Virus record (IMG/VR): IMGVR_UViG_3300047678_000310
Coordinates: 1-42,558 of that record
Source of the DNA: a virus
Length of the DNA stretch: 42,558 bases
Direction: 5' to 3' (one strand)
The notes beneath the pieces were generated by a model. That model was given only the letters and a program-made list of their open reading frames with translations. It did no database searches and was not told where the DNA came from. The position numbers and the translations under genes are program-made. Positions 1-8,377 of this stretch are shown in pieces. Numbering within the stretch: position 1 is the first letter of the stretch; the number at the start of each line of letters is the position of its first letter.

Positions 1-134
1 ACTCTGACGATCGACTTGGTGAAGGACTCTGACGATCGACTTGGTGAAGGACTCTGACGATCGACTTGGTGAAGGACTCTGACGATCGACTTGGTGAAGG
101 ACTCTGACGATCGACTTGGTGAAAGATTCTGACG
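1..134. repeat. 25-bp tandem repeat array ahead of the terminase gene
   Basis: Five copies of a 25-bp unit run head to tail at 1-25, 26-50, 51-75, 76-100 and 101-125. The first four are identical, the fifth differs only near its end (gaaag for gaagg), and a partial sixth (attctgacgatgg) contains the terminase ATG at 135. Each unit holds ggtgaagga, an SD-like string, and the palindrome tcgatcg or cgatcg. The leader of the terminase gene is thus a diverged repeat copy. In the + direction one phase hits TGA, so the array is not coding there; on the minus strand all three phases are open. It could be a terminase recognition (pac/cos) site, a replication iteron or a slippage expansion. Being at the window edge, its true length is unknown. 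Confidence 0.95.
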
Positions 135-1688
135 ATGGTAGTTAGAGCAAAAAGGGGATCGAGGGGCGGAGCCAAGGGACCAGTTTCCGAGGCCTCGGGT
201 CGCCAGGCCAAAAGGGGTGGTTCTTTAGCGTCTAATCCGACTCCATTGCGGATGGAGGATTTCCAGGATGATATGTGGAGGGGGGCCCAGGAGACGATAA
301 AGCGGATTTGGTGCAAGCCGGGTTCCTCCTGGGAACCCTGGCAGAAGCAATTGGACATATTTTCTTCGGTTCGAAAAAACTCGCTGACCGCGGTCATGAG
401 CGGGAACGGGACCGGGAAGACCCGGGCCGTGGCTGCCTTGGCCATCATCTTTATGATCACCCAGTATAAGGGGGATGGGAGGGGTTGCACAGTATTTACC
501 ACCAGCGCGGGCTGGAGGGAGCTGGAGAAGGTCCTGTGGCCGGAGATACGCCAGTTGTTTTATACCTCCGCCATCCCCTTGGGATTGGAGCCTTTGACCC
601 TGGAGTGGACTCCCCTGAAGAAGTCGGAGAAGTGGAGGATGGTTGCAATCGCCTCCAAGGACAAGAACAACTTTGCCGGGCTCCACAATTACCGGGTCCT
701 GGGCATAGGGGATGAGGCCGATGGAATCAGCACTGAAATCATCGAGGCGATGCACGGAAACACGGTGGGTGAGAATGATCGACTACTGTTGACGGGGAAC
801 CCTCACACGCCTGGGGGCGCATTCCACAAGTGTTGCACTTCTGCCGCCTGGAACCTGATTAAAATATCTTGCTTTGATCATCCGAACATTGTCAAGCAAA
901 AAGAACTCTACCCTGGGATGGTGACCCAGCGGTGGATCGATCTTATGAAGGACGAACTGGGGGAGGGGACCCCTGCCTGGAATAGCCGGGTGGATGGGGT
1001 GTTTCCCGAGCTGGACTCCCTCTCGATCATCCCATATCCCTGGATTGTCAAGGCGACCCAGAATCCTGAACCAACCAGTTTCTGCTATGACACCTCCGTC
1101 TTATCCGCTGACGTGGCCAGGAGCGAGACAGGGGATGAGACCGTGATAATGGTCCGGGATCACCAGGCCATTTGGAAGGTGTGGAGATACAGGGGGATTT
1201 CAACAACCAAAACCTGTGGACATATCATCCTCCACCTGGCTGATTACCCTTGCAAGGTGGTGGCTGTTGATGATGTGGGGGTTGGTGGAGGGGTGACGGA
1301 TCGGCTGAAAGAACAGATGTCCCTCCTAAATGGACTGAAGGTCGAGAGTGTGGTCCCGGTCAATGCGGGGGAGTCCGCGGTCGACAACAAGAAGTTCTTT
1401 AATCGTAAAGCCGAGTTCTACTGGGGGGCCCGGGAGTTGTTCGACCCGGACCGATACACCTTCCACCTGCCCCAAGAGTATTTCGGCATGATCTCACAAT
1501 TGTCAGCCGTTCGAATTGAACCGCACAGTTCGGGAAAAATCAAGATTGAGGATAAGGAGAAGACCCGGGCCCGGATCAAGCGCTCTCCCGACTATGCCGA
1601 TGCCTTTGCCCTGGGCTGCGATTGCCGGGTGTCCCGGAGGCTCGCTTCTCCAGGAGGGACCGTCGACCTGTCGGATTGGTTCGCTTGA
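135..1688 (+). CDS. terL: terminase large subunit (packaging ATPase and nuclease)
   Basis: This motor protein pumps DNA into the prohead and cuts the concatemer. The 517 residues have the usual order. The ATPase domain carries a Walker A motif GNGTGKT (90-96), a Walker B strand ending in IGDEAD (about 191-196) and a coupling motif LLTGNP (about 218-223). The RNase H-like nuclease domain has an acidic residue in SADVARSETGD (D326), a second acidic pair in VVAVDD (379-380) and a third in SPDYADAF near the C-terminus. The length is normal for the family. The start at 135 lies in the last, diverged copy of the repeat array, with ggtgaaag as a weak SD. No small terminase gene is seen next to it. 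The portal gene follows after 111 bases, in which I see nothing clear. Confidence 0.95.
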   Translation: MVVRAKRGSRGGAKGPVSEASGRQAKRGGSLASNPTPLRMEDFQDDMWRGAQETIKRIWCKPGSSWEPWQKQLDIFSSVRKNSLTAVMSGNGTGKTRAVAALAIIFMITQYKGDGRGCTVFTTSAGWRELEKVLWPEIRQLFYTSAIPLGLEPLTLEWTPLKKSEKWRMVAIASKDKNNFAGLHNYRVLGIGDEADGISTEIIEAMHGNTVGENDRLLLTGNPHTPGGAFHKCCTSAAWNLIKISCFDHPNIVKQKELYPGMVTQRWIDLMKDELGEGTPAWNSRVDGVFPELDSLSIIPYPWIVKATQNPEPTSFCYDTSVLSADVARSETGDETVIMVRDHQAIWKVWRYRGISTTKTCGHIILHLADYPCKVVAVDDVGVGGGVTDRLKEQMSLLNGLKVESVVPVNAGESAVDNKKFFNRKAEFYWGARELFDPDRYTFHLPQEYFGMISQLSAVRIEPHSSGKIKIEDKEKTRARIKRSPDYADAFALGCDCRVSRRLASPGGTVDLSDWFA

Positions 1689-1799
1689 CCCGGCAACCAT
1701 TCGAGTGGTTATTTATCGAATTGTTCGGGAGATCTTTTTTGTTTACAAAGGGCTCGGATTAGACATACGATCCTCAACGACGACGAATGGAAAGAGATA

Positions 1800-3395
1800 A
1801 TGGCTGAATCCACCACCCAGCTCGACTTGAACCAAAAGGCTGCAGAATATTGTCGAGTCCAGTCTGTGCGGATGAAGTCCAATGACTTGTATGAGGGGGC
1901 CGAGAGGGTCAAGTGCCTGAAAGATCGATACCTCTTCCCAAACGAGACAGAGACAGTTCGGGCTTACAATCGTCGACTCCTTCGGGCTGTCTACGACAAT
2001 TGGCTGCTCCCGGGAATCACAGCCCGTCAATCTCTCTTGTGGGAGAAGGGGCCGGCCAGGACCGATTTTGGCTTGCTTGATAAGTTCATCCAGGATGTAG
2101 ATGGACTCGGAACCCCGGCTGATGTGTTTTTCATGCACGTGACGGAGCGGGCAATGGTGGAGGGGATTCATTGGGTTTTGGTCGATAAGACGGCCCCCAA
2201 GCCCCTCTCCGGGGATGCCCAACCTTCCGAACCCTTCGGCATCAAGCCCTTGGTCAGTGATACCTTGTCCCGCCAGCAGGAAGAGGACATGGGAATCCGG
2301 CCCTTCTTCAAAGCCATCCCTGGCTGGGCCGTTTACGATTGGGCCGTGGGGGAGGACAAGCAACTCGATTGGGCCGTGATTGCCCAGATAAGGGAGACCA
2401 AGGATGGGCCGGGGCTCGCTTGCTATCGGGTTCCCCAACGTTATGTCTGGACCCGGGCCCGGTGGGATTTGTATGAGGAAGACCCCGGGGCTTCCAAAAA
2501 GAAAGGGTCGAATTACCTGCGGAGGGACGATCTGGGACTGGGAGTCGGACCCTGGAATTGGAAATCCGGGGGAGATCACAACCTTGGTTCTGTTCCCCTG
2601 GTCCCGTTCTATGGTATCTTCGAGCAACCCTATGTCGGGTGGCCGGTGACCAAGGACGTCCTCGACCATGCCATCCTGATTTATAATAAGGGGAGCGATC
2701 GGGACACAGCGGAATTCAAAACCAATAATCCGATTCCCTACATTATTGGTTCAAAGAATCCGGAGAAGGTTTCAGTAACTTCGGATTCAGGGATCTTTCT
2801 CCCGGCGGCCCAGGGGGAGCCGACTCCCTCGATTGGATACCTCCAATCCAATGGGGCCGGGATCGATTCAACCCGGACCAGTGAGCGGGACCTAATCAGC
2901 CGAGTTTTTCAACTCCAACTCCAGTCTATGCGAAAAGACACCTCCCAGGTTCAATCCGGGGAAAGCCTCAAGGTGGAGAACAAGATGTTCCACACCTCCA
3001 TCGGGTCTTTTGCGGCACACTCGGAGATGTCCGAAAATCGGTGTTGGTTCTTCTTCGACCTCTGGACCCTGGGGCAGGCTCCAGGGGCCGATCCCTTTGC
3101 GGGCAAGGTCGCCTATGTCAAGGATTTCTCCTCCCAGCTGATTGAGGCCGCGATGATAACGGCATATTCGACGATGGTGAAGGACAAGCAACTAAGCATC
3201 GAGACCTTCCTTCGACTCCTGGTCGATAATGAGGTTCTCCCCGGAGACATCGACCCGATTAAAGAGATTTCTCGTATTGAGACCGAGTCCCTCAAGCTTG
3301 ATCTCCCGGCCTTTAACCCGGGGTCTGCTCCGGCGGGCCCATCAGTTCCTGGGCAGCCAACTCCCGGCTCGCCCGCACCTCAACAGGGTGAATAA
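1800..3395 (+). CDS. portal protein (DUF4055-like)
   Basis: The portal is the dodecameric ring at the capsid vertex through which DNA enters and leaves. It is assigned from position directly after the terminase, the 531-residue length, and an N-terminal segment (YNRRLLRAVYDNW...GITARQSLLWEKG) that resembles the DUF4055 portal group. The C-terminus from about residue 500 is Pro- and Gly-rich and probably disordered, as in other portals. The ATG at 1800 overlaps the stop of a spurious frame (taatg) and has aaagag as SD. A specific family match is from memory and was not searched. Confidence 0.85.
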   Translation: MAESTTQLDLNQKAAEYCRVQSVRMKSNDLYEGAERVKCLKDRYLFPNETETVRAYNRRLLRAVYDNWLLPGITARQSLLWEKGPARTDFGLLDKFIQDVDGLGTPADVFFMHVTERAMVEGIHWVLVDKTAPKPLSGDAQPSEPFGIKPLVSDTLSRQQEEDMGIRPFFKAIPGWAVYDWAVGEDKQLDWAVIAQIRETKDGPGLACYRVPQRYVWTRARWDLYEEDPGASKKKGSNYLRRDDLGLGVGPWNWKSGGDHNLGSVPLVPFYGIFEQPYVGWPVTKDVLDHAILIYNKGSDRDTAEFKTNNPIPYIIGSKNPEKVSVTSDSGIFLPAAQGEPTPSIGYLQSNGAGIDSTRTSERDLISRVFQLQLQSMRKDTSQVQSGESLKVENKMFHTSIGSFAAHSEMSENRCWFFFDLWTLGQAPGADPFAGKVAYVKDFSSQLIEAAMITAYSTMVKDKQLSIETFLRLLVDNEVLPGDIDPIKEISRIETESLKLDLPAFNPGSAPAGPSVPGQPTPGSPAPQQGE

Positions 3396-3462
3396 TAGGG
3401 TGGATGGGGAATGACGGGCGCCTCAACCAAATGGCCCGGGACCGATGAAAGGAAGACAGGGA

Positions 3463-4236
3463 ATGCCATTTACACTTGACGACAACGGGCAGATCCTCGA
3501 TGAGGCCGGGAAGCCGGTCAAGATCGGGGATGTCGAATTGAAGGTCACCGGGGCCGTGACCCAGGCCACCTTCGATAAGCGGGTCCAGGAGCGCCTGGCT
3601 CGTGAGAAGGAGACCCACAACAAGACCCTGGGGGAGCTTCGGGAGCAATACGAGACCAGGCTCAAGGGTGCAACCGACCCGGAGGAAGTCCAGGGGTTGA
3701 AGGCCAAGTTGGAAGAGCTCAACGAGAAGCTTCTGACGGAGTCCGAGCAGGCCGCGGCGAAAGCCAAGCGGATGCAGGATGAATCTCGGAGGGAGATTGA
3801 CCAGCACAAGACCCAGGCCGATCAGGCCATGACTCTTTTCAAGGAAGAGAAACTCAACAACCAACTGACGCGCCAGGCGGCCCTGGTCGGTTTCCTGGAC
3901 CCCGCCGATGTGGTCACCCAGCTCCGGCCCCAGGCCATTTGGGAAGAGACCAAGGACGACAAGGGGAAGGGCACGGGGGAGTTCGTTCTTCTCTTCCGAG
4001 TCACCTATGTCGAGAAGAACAAGACCAGTGGGAAGGATGAGGCCGTGACCAAGGATCTTCCGGCCGAGCAGGCCGTCAAAATCCTGGCCGCGCAAAAGCC
4101 CTATCTGGTCCGGGGGTCCGGAAAGTCGGGTTCCGGGAATAACGGGGGCCAGCACGGGAATCCCGGAAATCAGGATTGGACGGGGGCGACGCCCCGCGGA
4201 AAGATGGCAGCTGGATATGGTTTGGGGAAGCCTTAG
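3463..4236 (+). CDS. capsid scaffolding protein
   Basis: This protein probably directs prohead assembly and then leaves or is cleaved. It lies between portal and major capsid genes. Its 257 residues have a short N-terminal beta-like segment (MPFTLDDNGQILDEAGKP), a long charged coiled coil with heptad-like Glu/Lys/Arg/Leu spacing (about 30-130), a more globular part (about 135-215) and a Gly/Asn-rich tail. That layout is typical of scaffolds. I chose the ATG at 3463 rather than the upstream in-frame ATG at 3445 because the SD aaaggaag lies at 3447-3454, correctly spaced only for 3463. No protease is fused or adjacent. Confidence 0.8.
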   Translation: MPFTLDDNGQILDEAGKPVKIGDVELKVTGAVTQATFDKRVQERLAREKETHNKTLGELREQYETRLKGATDPEEVQGLKAKLEELNEKLLTESEQAAAKAKRMQDESRREIDQHKTQADQAMTLFKEEKLNNQLTRQAALVGFLDPADVVTQLRPQAIWEETKDDKGKGTGEFVLLFRVTYVEKNKTSGKDEAVTKDLPAEQAVKILAAQKPYLVRGSGKSGSGNNGGQHGNPGNQDWTGATPRGKMAAGYGLGKP

Positions 4237-4373
4237 ATCGGGCTTTCTCGATACCCGCCCGGAGCGGACAAGCCGGCTTTATCGACTCAGGCTTGGAAGG
4301 AACGGCCGCCTTTTCGGCTGGATTAGGGCTTGAACTATAACTGATCGATCCAATACATTCAAGGAGAAAGATC

Positions 4374-5312
4374 ATGGCTCTTACCCTGGCGGAAGCCGCC
4401 AAGTCCGAGTCCAACCCCCTCCGGGCCGGTGTGATCGAGATCTTTGCGAGGAGTTCTCCGGTCATGGAGTTCTCGACCTTCCAGGAAATCTCGGGCAATG
4501 CCTACCGATACAACCTCGAGGGTGAGCTTCCCGGGATCGCTTTCCGCGGGATCAATGAGGGTTACACCGAATCGACCGGCATCCTCAACCCGCAGATCGA
4601 GTCCCTCGCCATCGCAGGAGGGGACAGCGACACCGACAAGGCTCTGATGAAGTCCCGCCCCACCAACTCCATCGGGGAGCTTCGGGCCATTTACGACGGC
4701 ATGAAGGTGAAGGCGTTCTCGGGCTTTATCACCCGCAACTTCTTCAATGGGGACTCCACCTCCGAACCCCGGGCTTTCGACGGTATGTCCCGCCGGTGCC
4801 AGGGAACCCAGCTGATCAGTGCCGGCGCGACCTCGGGAGGGGATACCCTGACCCTGGCCATGCTGGATGAACTGATCGACTCGGTCGATGTCGGGGATGA
4901 GTCCGACACCATCTTCTTCATGAACCGCGTCATGCGCCGGAAGGTCAATGCCCTTATGCGGGCCGCCGGCCAGACGCAGGAGCCGATCACCTCCCAGTTC
5001 GGGAAGCAGATGAACGTCTATGCCGGTCTTCCCATCGGCGTGATCGAGGCCGATGAGACCGGGACCGAAATCCTTCGGTTCAACGAGGCGGCCCCCGGCG
5101 GTGGTTCCTCGGTCTGCACCTCCATCTACCTCGTTCGCTTCGCCCCTGACGAGTATGTCTCCATGCTCGAAGCCAACCCCGGCCTGGAGGTCGCCGACCT
5201 CGGGGAGCTTCAGACCAAGCCCGCTTTCAGGACGCGTGTCGAGTGGATGCTTTCCCCCGCCGTGTTCAACAAGCGCGGCGTGGCTCGGCTCCGCGGTGTG
5301 AAGAATGCCTGA
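4374..5312 (+). CDS. major capsid protein (HK97-fold type)
   Basis: This protein forms the icosahedral shell. It is assigned from its place after the scaffold, its 312-residue length, a strong SD (aaggag at 4361-4366) and codon use strongly biased to C/G in third positions, as expected for the most expressed gene. The N-terminus (MALTLAEAAKSESNPLRAGV) and the following ARSSPVMEF segment resemble short HK97-like capsid proteins without a long cleaved delta domain. No maturation protease is seen upstream, so cleavage is unlikely. A GC-rich hairpin lies just downstream at 5326-5360. The 137-base gap before the gene (4237-4373) has a weak -10-like tataac at 4336-4341 but no convincing -35. Confidence 0.88.
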   Translation: MALTLAEAAKSESNPLRAGVIEIFARSSPVMEFSTFQEISGNAYRYNLEGELPGIAFRGINEGYTESTGILNPQIESLAIAGGDSDTDKALMKSRPTNSIGELRAIYDGMKVKAFSGFITRNFFNGDSTSEPRAFDGMSRRCQGTQLISAGATSGGDTLTLAMLDELIDSVDVGDESDTIFFMNRVMRRKVNALMRAAGQTQEPITSQFGKQMNVYAGLPIGVIEADETGTEILRFNEAAPGGGSSVCTSIYLVRFAPDEYVSMLEANPGLEVADLGELQTKPAFRTRVEWMLSPAVFNKRGVARLRGVKNA

Positions 5313-5325
5313 TCCCTCCCCTAAG

Positions 5326-5360
5326 CCCCGGGACTGGCCTTTGCAGGTTCGTTCCCGGGG
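5326..5360 (+). terminator. hairpin after the capsid gene
   Basis: An 8-bp GC stem (ccccggga at 5326-5333 with tcccgggg at 5353-5360) starts 14 bases after the capsid stop. There is no clear T-run after it, so it is more likely an mRNA-stabilising or partial termination structure that sets capsid message above downstream genes than a full terminator. Confidence 0.4.
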
Positions 5361-5404
5361 TTCAAGGGTCTTCAACCATGAAATCCCATGAAAGGGGAAT
5401 CTGA

Positions 5405-5893
5405 ATGAGCACTCCCGCATCTGGCTACAACACTAGTCCCTACAAGGGGAAGGGATTCGACGCCCTTCTCTCCATCCGGGACACCTCCTTCGCGGCGCTT
5501 ACCACGGCCTCGGCTAATCGGGTGACGTTTGCGTGGGAAGGTCCGTATGTCTCCTCGGCCGTCGCCCCCATCGACATGGGCAATGCCCGCGTCAACATGA
5601 AGGCCGTCATCGACATCAGCGCGATGGACATCGTCAGCAACGACGAGGAATACTGCTTCACCGTCCTGGGGTATGACCAGGCCGCGACGGGATACACCCC
5701 CCTCGCGTCCCTTTCCCTCGGCGCGAAGGAGATCACCCTCGGAACGGTCGACAACGTCCCCGGCCGCTACGAGATCCTGTTCAGCAACGACTTCTGCGAG
5801 ATCGTGTATCCCAAGCTGACCCTCGGGGTCATGATCCTGGGAACCACACCGAGCCTGCAGTTCACCGCCTTCTTCACCCCACTGGATCACTGA
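5405..5893 (+). CDS. probable capsid decoration or minor head protein
   Basis: This 162-residue protein is not recognised as a named family. It lies immediately after the capsid gene, where phages usually place a decoration (cement) protein, and shares its high C/G third-position bias, which suggests high expression. The sequence is rich in beta-prone Thr, Val, Ser and Gly, with few charged residues and no membrane segment or signal peptide. The ATG at 5405 has gaaagggg upstream. A large hairpin follows at 5917-5990. The role is inferred from position only. Confidence 0.7.
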   Translation: MSTPASGYNTSPYKGKGFDALLSIRDTSFAALTTASANRVTFAWEGPYVSSAVAPIDMGNARVNMKAVIDISAMDIVSNDEEYCFTVLGYDQAATGYTPLASLSLGAKEITLGTVDNVPGRYEILFSNDFCEIVYPKLTLGVMILGTTPSLQFTAFFTPLDH

Positions 5894-5916
5894 TCCGGCG
5901 CGGTGTAGATGAAGGA

Positions 5917-5990
5917 TTGGCTGGGAGTCCCCGGGATCCGGCTCCCGTTGGCTTCCTTTCCCTGGCCGACCCTGGGGATTCCCAAGCCAA
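5917..5990 (+). terminator. long intergenic hairpin, possible terminator
   Basis: The arms ttggctgggagtccccgg (5917-5934) and cctggggattcccaagccaa (5971-5990) pair along most of their length with small bulges. They are followed by ttaat. With the hairpin after the capsid gene, this brackets 5405-5893 and may limit read-through into later genes. Confidence 0.45.
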
Positions 5991-6021
5991 TTAATCATTC
6001 CGAAAGAAAGTGACCAACATC

Positions 6022-6357
6022 ATGAGTGAGTCAAAGAAAAGATTTCGGATCACCCTCCAGTCCAATCCGAAAGTCACCCCCATGAGCGGGGTCGATCGCT
6101 TGTCGGGACTGGTTTTTGACAAGGGGGTCGCGGAAACCGACGACCCGTCCAAGGTCGAATATGCCAGCTCCCAGGCCAGCTGGCTGGTGGAAGAGATCCT
6201 TCCCCCCGGGATCGCCCCCAGTGAGTCGGACTCCCAGGAGGGGACCCCCTCTTCGGTCGAGGAGACTTCCGCTCCCTCCGAGGAAGTCACCGAGTCCCCG
6301 AACCAGCCGGAGGAGAAGCTCAACCCGGGTCCCTTTGGAAAGAACAAGAAGAAGTAA
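6022..6357 (+). CDS. small acidic protein, unknown head-region function
   Basis: The product is 111 residues from the ATG at 6022. The frame also opens at a GTG (6010), but aaagaaag at 6003-6010 is spaced for 6022. The N-terminal half is probably folded (RFRITLQSNPKVTPMSGV); the C-terminal third is Ser, Glu and Pro-rich and ends in KKK, so it is likely disordered. I do not recognise a family. Its place between the decoration-like gene and the fibre-like gene suggests a small head or capsid-associated protein. Confidence 0.65.
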   Translation: MSESKKRFRITLQSNPKVTPMSGVDRLSGLVFDKGVAETDDPSKVEYASSQASWLVEEILPPGIAPSESDSQEGTPSSVEETSAPSEEVTESPNQPEEKLNPGPFGKNKKK

Positions 6358-6410
6358 TCGGGGGGAACCCTCGCAAACCCGCCCAAATCTGGCCAAAAAG
6401 GAACCTGATC

Positions 6411-7751
6411 ATGCGATCGATTTTTCAGCTCGTTTTCATTTTTCTTCTGATCATTCTCGGTGGATGCCTCGCTTTCGCCCAGGATGAGGGGGTTCAACGC
6501 AACATCATGATCGCTGTCCCCGGCCGGTCCGATCAGGTCAGCAAGGCCAGTATCTCCGACTCCAGCGGCCCCTACACTCGACTGAAGGTCGACGACATCA
6601 CTCTTTCCCGACATTCCAACGTCGACATCTGGACCGCCATCCAATCCAGCGGGGGGGCTTTGGTCTTCCCCACAACCCCCGGTCATACAGGCGCCTTGGT
6701 CCTTGGCGATATCGATGGGACCGCCGTGAATGATTATACCAAGATCCGCTATGATGTCGAGGACGGGGCTTCCGGGGCCGTCCTCGGGGATGGGCTTGCC
6801 AGCATTGACATGGCTGGAACACCCATTTTCGGGAGGTTGGTGATTCGTGTCGACGAAAATCGATCTTCGGGTATTTTGTTTGATCATCCGGGTTCTTCAA
6901 ACCTGAATGGAGCGGACATTGTGGCTCGGTCCAGCTTTCCCTCCGGTGATCAAGTCCTTTACAACATTGTGGTTGCTAATGTTGGCTCCGGAGAATTCCC
7001 CTCCGTCGGGTCTGGCGGTCTGAGCTTCCTATCCGCCGCCAATCCCTATGAAACCCCGAACCTGAATGTCACAGCCGGGGTCGCGAATTACAGCAATTAT
7101 TTGACAGCGACCAATGATTTCCGAACTAGCGAATCGATTGTTTTGGGAATCGGAGACTCGAGTTTCACTCTTTCTCAATCCCCCGAGTTTCACCAGCATC
7201 CTGCAATAATGATCCGGCCCCCCGACGACGATTCTGAAAGGATGGGGATTGCGTTCGATTACCGGGGGCGAAGTTCAAACACTGTCCAAGCCGTGAGTAT
7301 CGCGGATGCCGGAGATCCCGGGGTCAATCTATTCGGGATCCAGGCGATCGTGGATAATGGGGAAGGAACCACGAGTTCGGGGATTCTTTTATTCGCGTCC
7401 TCCGGTGGAACCACAACCCCGACTTTCAGCCTTACCTCCAGGTATCTCTACGTCAACCCAAGTGGGGGGGTCGAGGTTGGAGGAGACATTAAGACAACCA
7501 TCCCCGGCAAGGGAATTGTGATCAAGGGGGGCTCCAATTCAAAGGTGGGGCAAGGAACTCTTGATACCGGGACGGTCACCATCGCCACCACTGCAGTGAC
7601 CGCGAACTCTCGATTTATCCTGACCCCCAGGGAGTCTTTGGCGGGAACCCTTTATGTTGGGACCGTCACCCCCGGAACCTCGTTCGTGGTCAATTCAACG
7701 GAATCGGCTGATGGAATCCTTTTTGACTGGGTGATCCTGGAGGAGTCCTGA
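6411..7751 (+). CDS. fibre-like protein with N-terminal signal peptide
   Basis: The 446-residue product starts with a classic signal sequence: MRSIFQL, a hydrophobic core (VFIFLLIILGG, about 8-18), then C-LAFAQDE, with possible cleavage after AFA or lipidation at the Cys of LGGC. The rest is Gly/Ser/Thr-rich and beta-like. The C-terminal about 90 residues (GGDIKTTIPGKGIVIKGGSN..., TVTIATTAVTANSRFIL, then a TPGTSFVVNST segment) match the C-terminal domain seen in many prophage tail or capsid fibres. The SD aaaggaa supports the start at 6411. A secretion signal on a virion fibre is unusual. It could be an exported surface protein rather than a virion part, or the hydrophobic segment could serve in assembly. 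Unlike its neighbours, it uses many A/T-ending codons. Confidence 0.75.
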   Translation: MRSIFQLVFIFLLIILGGCLAFAQDEGVQRNIMIAVPGRSDQVSKASISDSSGPYTRLKVDDITLSRHSNVDIWTAIQSSGGALVFPTTPGHTGALVLGDIDGTAVNDYTKIRYDVEDGASGAVLGDGLASIDMAGTPIFGRLVIRVDENRSSGILFDHPGSSNLNGADIVARSSFPSGDQVLYNIVVANVGSGEFPSVGSGGLSFLSAANPYETPNLNVTAGVANYSNYLTATNDFRTSESIVLGIGDSSFTLSQSPEFHQHPAIMIRPPDDDSERMGIAFDYRGRSSNTVQAVSIADAGDPGVNLFGIQAIVDNGEGTTSSGILLFASSGGTTTPTFSLTSRYLYVNPSGGVEVGGDIKTTIPGKGIVIKGGSNSKVGQGTLDTGTVTIATTAVTANSRFILTPRESLAGTLYVGTVTPGTSFVVNSTESADGILFDWVILEES

Positions 7752-7816
7752 CCCCCCAACCTTCATTCTGGAAGGACCAACCTTGATGTGAATCCATTGG
7801 AGGGGGTTCGAGCTCG

Positions 7817-8119
7817 ATGTTAAAGAGACCTCCATCCCGTGAGAAAGTCAGGAGTAGTGTGGTGACTGAACGAGATTCTCAACTTCTCCGAGATATTCAT
7901 GAGCGGGTGGTTCGGCTGGATGAGAGGGGGGTCAGCAATGCCACCCGGATCATGGATCTCGAGCACACGGTTTTCGGCAACGGCCAGCCGGGTTTGAAAG
8001 TTTGGGTCGATCGCTTGATTGTTTTCATGACCAGTGCCAAATCGATTATCGGAATCTTGGGGGTCGCGGTGATTACTCTACTTGGCCGATGGTTTTACGA
8101 AGCTATCCTCAGAAACTAA
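7817..8119 (+). CDS. small membrane protein, coiled coil plus C-terminal TM (holin-accessory-like)
   Basis: This 100-residue protein has a charged N-terminal helical part (RDSQLLRDIHERVVRLDERG, about 19-38, coiled-coil-like) and one C-terminal membrane segment (about 75-92, SIIGILGVAVITLLG) followed by a short basic tail. This resembles XhlA-type or similar holin accessory proteins, though I cannot assign the family firmly. The start at 7817 has ggaggggg 10 bases upstream. Two more membrane proteins follow at once, suggesting a lysis-related group. Confidence 0.65.
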   Translation: MLKRPPSREKVRSSVVTERDSQLLRDIHERVVRLDERGVSNATRIMDLEHTVFGNGQPGLKVWVDRLIVFMTSAKSIIGILGVAVITLLGRWFYEAILRN

Positions 8120-8134
8120 GAAGGAACCCAGGGG

Positions 8135-8353
8135 ATGAAAAAGAAAAGCTGGAGAACGACGATCGGGGGAATCGTTTCCCTTATCGGTGGATTCATCCCC
8201 TTGGTCCCTTTTCCCGGGTCCGCCATTGTTGGACCCATCGTCATTGGGATCGGGGGGCTGATCACGGGGAGCCAGGCCAGGGACAACGGGGTTACCAGCG
8301 AGGAAGCCGGGGCCAAACAAGATCCCACGGTTTCGTTTCACAAGAAATACTGA
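8135..8353 (+). CDS. small membrane protein, holin-region family
   Basis: The 72 residues contain a basic N-terminus (MKKKSWRTT), one or two closely spaced hydrophobic segments (about 10-45, rich in Gly, Ile and Pro) and a hydrophilic tail with ARDNGVTSEEAG. That pattern resembles a common phage membrane protein found near lysis genes whose job is not established. SD aagga at 8121 is well placed. It is probably part of a lysis group with its neighbours. Confidence 0.65.
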   Translation: MKKKSWRTTIGGIVSLIGGFIPLVPFPGSAIVGPIVIGIGGLITGSQARDNGVTSEEAGAKQDPTVSFHKKY

Positions 8354-8377
8354 TCAAGTGGTTCGAGGAGTCTTGAA

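Noticed and set aside
1-134. CRISPR-like array
   Set aside because: The units follow each other directly without spacers, and no cas genes are present.
1516-1800. Small + gene between terminase and portal (taatg overlap with portal start)
   Set aside because: Most of it overlaps the terminase in another frame, no SD was found, and the part after 1688 has no convincing start.
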